Shown piece by piece: positions 8,157 to 10,000 of a DNA stretch of 10,000 bases (the first letter of the stretch is position 1; every line of letters starts with the position of its first letter). Below the pieces are notes generated by a model. It made no database searches. It was not told the origin of the DNA and was given only the letters and a program-made list of their open reading frames with translations. The position numbers and the translations under genes were made by a program. Source of the stretch: Actinidia chinensis (taxonomy: Eukaryota > Streptophyta > Magnoliopsida > Ericales > Actinidiaceae); contig CM018894.1 of NCBI GenBank assembly GCA_009663005.1, positions 6,918,149 to 6,928,148 of the forward strand. The letters run 5' to 3'.

Positions 8157-9013
8157 TGGGAAGCATTAACCCGTTCAATATCTTTCGCGCCACAGGGGCA
8201 TTTGACATCATCGAGGCCCCGGGACCTAGATTGTCACCGGACAAAGTAGAGGTCCTCGGCGTCAACGTTCGCACAACCGCATTGCTCACCCCTTTATTGG
8301 ACTTGGTCCTCTTGGGTGAGGGTGGCGGCATGGCCTCCTTGCCCTTTGAATCATCCACTTCGCCCTTCTTTGTGGTGGGCTCGTGGACGTCCTCTCGAGG
8401 TCGTTTCTCTTGGATGATGATTCCCTTCAAAGGTGGTTGGGACGTCACCACTGAGCTCGCGTCCTTTTTCTCTTTAGCCTTTTTGGTCAAAGTGGATAGG
8501 CTGATCCATGACGATATAGTTGGAAAACAAATCAGATGTTAGACTACGAATGAAGTAAAATGAATGGTGAGTTTTTAAGACTATACCATTAGATCTAAGC
8601 GCGGGGGAGAGCCCCGAATATGACAAAGACTCTGATTCCAAGTCCTAGCTGGAGCTCGAACCATTGGGGAAAGATTCAAAAAGGAATCTTGGACTTCCCC
8701 CCCGAGCCACCTAAGCAAAGTCAAGTCGAGGGTGTCGGGAAAACCCTTCCTAGCTATTCTCCCTATGTCTCCCCTAATAACTCTTAGGTATTCTATTGAG
8801 TCGTTGCGGGAAGGACTATCGCATTGAAGGTCGCCTTGGGAAAGACGGGACTCACCCCCTCCATGCGACCGCAGGCGAAGTACTTCTTGAAGGTCTTGGA
8901 ATCTAGGACCTTTGACACCTCAAAGTAACCCCCTAGCTCTATCTTCTTGAGAACCTCCGTCGTCCTCTTAGACTTGTTCTTGGTCAAGGCCGGTAGCTTG
9001 TTGCAGTTTTTCC

Positions 9014-9089
9014 CTGAAATAACCATCAATGTCAGAAAGGCAAAACAAAATACTTCAAAATAAAATAACACAAAAGTAAAGGAACCAAC
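9014..9089 (-). other. Spliceosomal intron (76 nt) in the antisense gene
   Basis: On the minus strand the segment begins GTTGGT and ends TTTCAG. It is U-rich (43 of 76 bases T; about 71% A+T) and has a CTGAC branch-point match at 9035-9031, about 18 bases before the acceptor. Removing it joins SWGVPG to KNCNKLPALTKN in one frame with a phase-1 break (G from G|GG). Without splicing, the upstream frame hits a stop at 9055. Family proteins as I recall them run across this point without an insertion. Confidence 0.75.
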
Positions 9090-9708
9090 CTGGCACCCCC
9101 CAAGATCTAGGAACCCGTGGGATCCCCTCGCCTGGAGGCATGCTAAAAAAGAACTCAAATTCATCTCCAAAGGCAAAGAAGAACCTCTTCTTCCACCCTT
9201 TCACGTTGTTCGGTGATCTTTTGAGCAAGTTCTTATCTGGATTCGTCTTGAAGTAGTACCACCCGAGTCTGGTAGTGGGCTGAGAGAGTATAGACACCTG
9301 AACTCATTGCAGGACATATGGCACTTATGATATCGCCAAATCACCAACGAACAAACGAAACTTCGCCACGCGTTGGGAGAAAGTTGGGCAGGACAGACTT
9401 TATAATGGTTTAAAATCCTCCTAATGTTAAGGTGGATTGGGAACCTTAAACCAGCAGGAAAAGTAGCATCATAAAAAGCCACCTCGCTTGGGTGAGCTAA
9501 TAGTATCATCTCGCCCTCCTCAGAGATCCTGAGTTGGATCCCGGGAGGAAAGGTGTATTTTTCCCTAAGCTTATCTAGGTCGCTCTAGGTCATGATATTG
9601 GTTTCTTATGTCGTCAGTTATATAGGATTTCCCTCCTAAATGATTGGATACCCAGGAAGGCAAAAAATCTTCTAAGGCTCTGTCTCCTAAGTTGATCCTA
9701 TTGGACAT

Positions 9709-10000
9709 ACACTAAAGAGCACGAAAGTAAAGTGATTGAATACTTACTGAGAAAATAGAGGGTGTGGCGAGCTATATAGGGCGAGGTGCACGTTGGAATT
9801 GGAGCAGCAATTCGATAGTAAACAAGGAAAAGTGTGAATGAATAGGATGGCCCACTATATATACATAGAGCCAAGGGCTGAGATCTATCTGCCCTAACAG
9901 CCAAGATCTTGCGACGTTTCGAGTTCTAAGATGAAAAACTGCCACTCCCGCCATAAATCATTTCTCCCACCGAAATACCTTATCCCTCAATTAATGCTCC
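9709..10000 (-). other. Upstream region of the antisense gene
   Basis: No protein domain is seen here. The two minus-strand frames of 60-68 codons have no family resemblance and probably lie in the leader or promoter. Two TATA-like words are present on the minus strand (9863-9856 and 9778-9773). The right side, 9900-10000, shows no recognisable plus-strand polypurine tract or LTR start, so the element's 3' LTR, if it exists, lies beyond the window. Confidence 0.45.
9856..9863 (-). promoter_or_regulatory. Candidate TATA box for the antisense gene
   Basis: TATATATA in the minus-strand context TGTATATATAGTGGG would place initiation near 9826-9832 and leave a leader of about 120 bases before the ATG at 9708. 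An alternative, CTATATAGC at 9778-9773, would leave a leader of about 35-40 bases. Both are plausible; TATA words are common in AT-rich DNA. Confidence 0.38.

Larger units (their letters stand above)
8141..9708 (-). pseudogene. Antisense extra ORF of a Tat-lineage element (putative gypsy-type transposon domain), spliced and degenerate
   Basis: Function unknown; similar proteins are annotated in plants as 'putative gypsy type transposon' (Transposase_28-like). The proposed start is ATG at 9708-9706 (MSNRINLGDRALEDFLPSW), open to TAA at 9573-9571. A shifted frame continues DLDKLREKYTFPPGIQLRI after a TAG at 9587-9585, then EVAFYDATFPAGLRFPIH, ILNHYKVCPAQLSPNAWRS and EFRCLYSLSPLPDSG. A one-base loss in the GGG at 9262-9264 leads to GWYYFKTNPDKNLLKRSP, GWKKRFFFAFGDEFEFF and GIPRVPRSWGVPG. 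A 76-base intron follows, then KNCNKLPALTKN, GGYFEVSKVLDSKTFKKYF. A shift in the five-base C run at 8855-8859 gives DSIEYLRVIRGDIGRIARK, LTLLRWLGG, a Ser/Glu-rich stretch, and TLTKKAKEKKDASS plus a Lys/Pro-rich tail. The 3' end is lost at 8141-8156. A second intron in about 8500-8590 is possible but not resolved. The plus-strand frame at 8156-8542 is a shadow. Confidence 0.76.
6032..10000 (+). mobile_element. Internally deleted Tat-lineage Ty3/gypsy element
   Basis: From left to right: gag, protease and the first part of RT on the plus strand, then a minus-strand extra gene. The gag ([18 protein letters not shown]), protease (DNGSS) and RT-linker (DRHVMIGTEL) motifs are those I know from Tat-lineage elements. 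An antisense ORF near the 3' end is described for some Tat members such as maize Grande. No 5' LTR or leader precedes gag, and the 3' LTR, if present, is right of the window. Most of RT, all of RNase H and integrase are missing at about 8141-8156. The element could only move if supplied with proteins by relatives, and its missing 5' end makes even that unlikely. Confidence 0.78.

Noticed and set aside
8156..8542. Plus-strand open frame of 128 codons
   Set aside because: The minus strand over the same bases encodes the Lys/Pro-rich tail typical of the antisense family (KEAMPPPSPKRTKSNK, LGPGASMMSNAPVARKILNG); the plus frame has no resemblance to RT or any domain.
8544..8586. Second intron of the antisense gene using GTATAG donor and CGTAG acceptor
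   Set aside because: At 43 bases it is below the usual plant minimum and does not keep frame with the next coding block. A longer version ending near 8501 is also out of frame, so no second intron is called.
9712..9747. Possible leader intron of the antisense gene (GTAAGT donor at 9747, TTTAG acceptor at 9712)
   Set aside because: It would be only 36 bases long, too short for a plant spliceosomal intron.
8150..10000. Search for the RT catalytic box, RNase H or a second integrase on the plus strand
   Set aside because: No YxDD/FxDD context, no RNase H motifs and no DDE blocks were seen; this half is explained by the minus-strand gene and its upstream region.
1..10000. A new bacterial-style defence or toxin system
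   Set aside because: There are no operon-like genes, ribosome binding sites or compact coding. Everything recognisable belongs to plant LTR retrotransposons.

Overview
This window is nuclear DNA of a flowering plant, built almost entirely from old LTR retrotransposons of the Ty3/gypsy superfamily. I find no intact gene, no host gene, no tRNA or rRNA and nothing prokaryotic. The plant origin rests on two lineage-specific protein signatures (an Athila-type integrase and a Tat-lineage gag/protease/reverse transcriptase), a U-rich plant-style intron and Athila-type LTR sequence. The species cannot be named from the sequence alone.

Left part (about 1-6018): the 3' part of an Athila-type element, read left to right. 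Positions 1-1030 are a frameshifted pol 3' end: integrase core with its D, D, E positions still findable, then the GPY/F module and C-terminal tail. A mostly silent spacer follows (1031-2172), then the broken second ORF that Athila elements carry downstream of pol (the 'env-like' ORF, about 2173-3117), a 1.2 kb AT-rich non-coding stretch, a weak polypurine-tract candidate, and an LTR of about 1.66 kb (4355 to about 6018). The LTR has a TATA box at 4979-4986 and, just upstream of it, a dense array of TTCGAA-type palindromic motifs.

Right part (about 6032-10000): a Tat-lineage element, also read left to right, with no LTR or leader of its own at the left edge. Its gag starts within about 20 bases of the Athila-type LTR end. 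Gag (two in-frame stops, later frameshifts, a zinc knuckle) is followed by an aspartic protease in one open frame, then the start of reverse transcriptase. RT stops abruptly near 8150; the rest of RT, RNase H and integrase are missing. The sequence then joins directly to the 3' end of a different gene on the opposite strand.

That gene (minus strand, about 9708 to 8141) is the extra antisense ORF typical of parts of the Tat lineage. It carries a putative gypsy-type transposon domain (Transposase_28-like) and a low-complexity basic tail. It has a convincing 76-base spliceosomal intron at 9014-9089 and TATA-like boxes upstream of its start. It is broken by frameshifts in short homopolymers and by a nonsense codon.

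The most interesting points are the intron-containing antisense gene inside a retrotransposon, the Athila-LTR/Tat-gag junction at about 6018-6035, the pol deletion junction at about 8141-8156, and the TTCGAA array in the LTR. All family assignments come from recognising protein motifs; no database search was possible.
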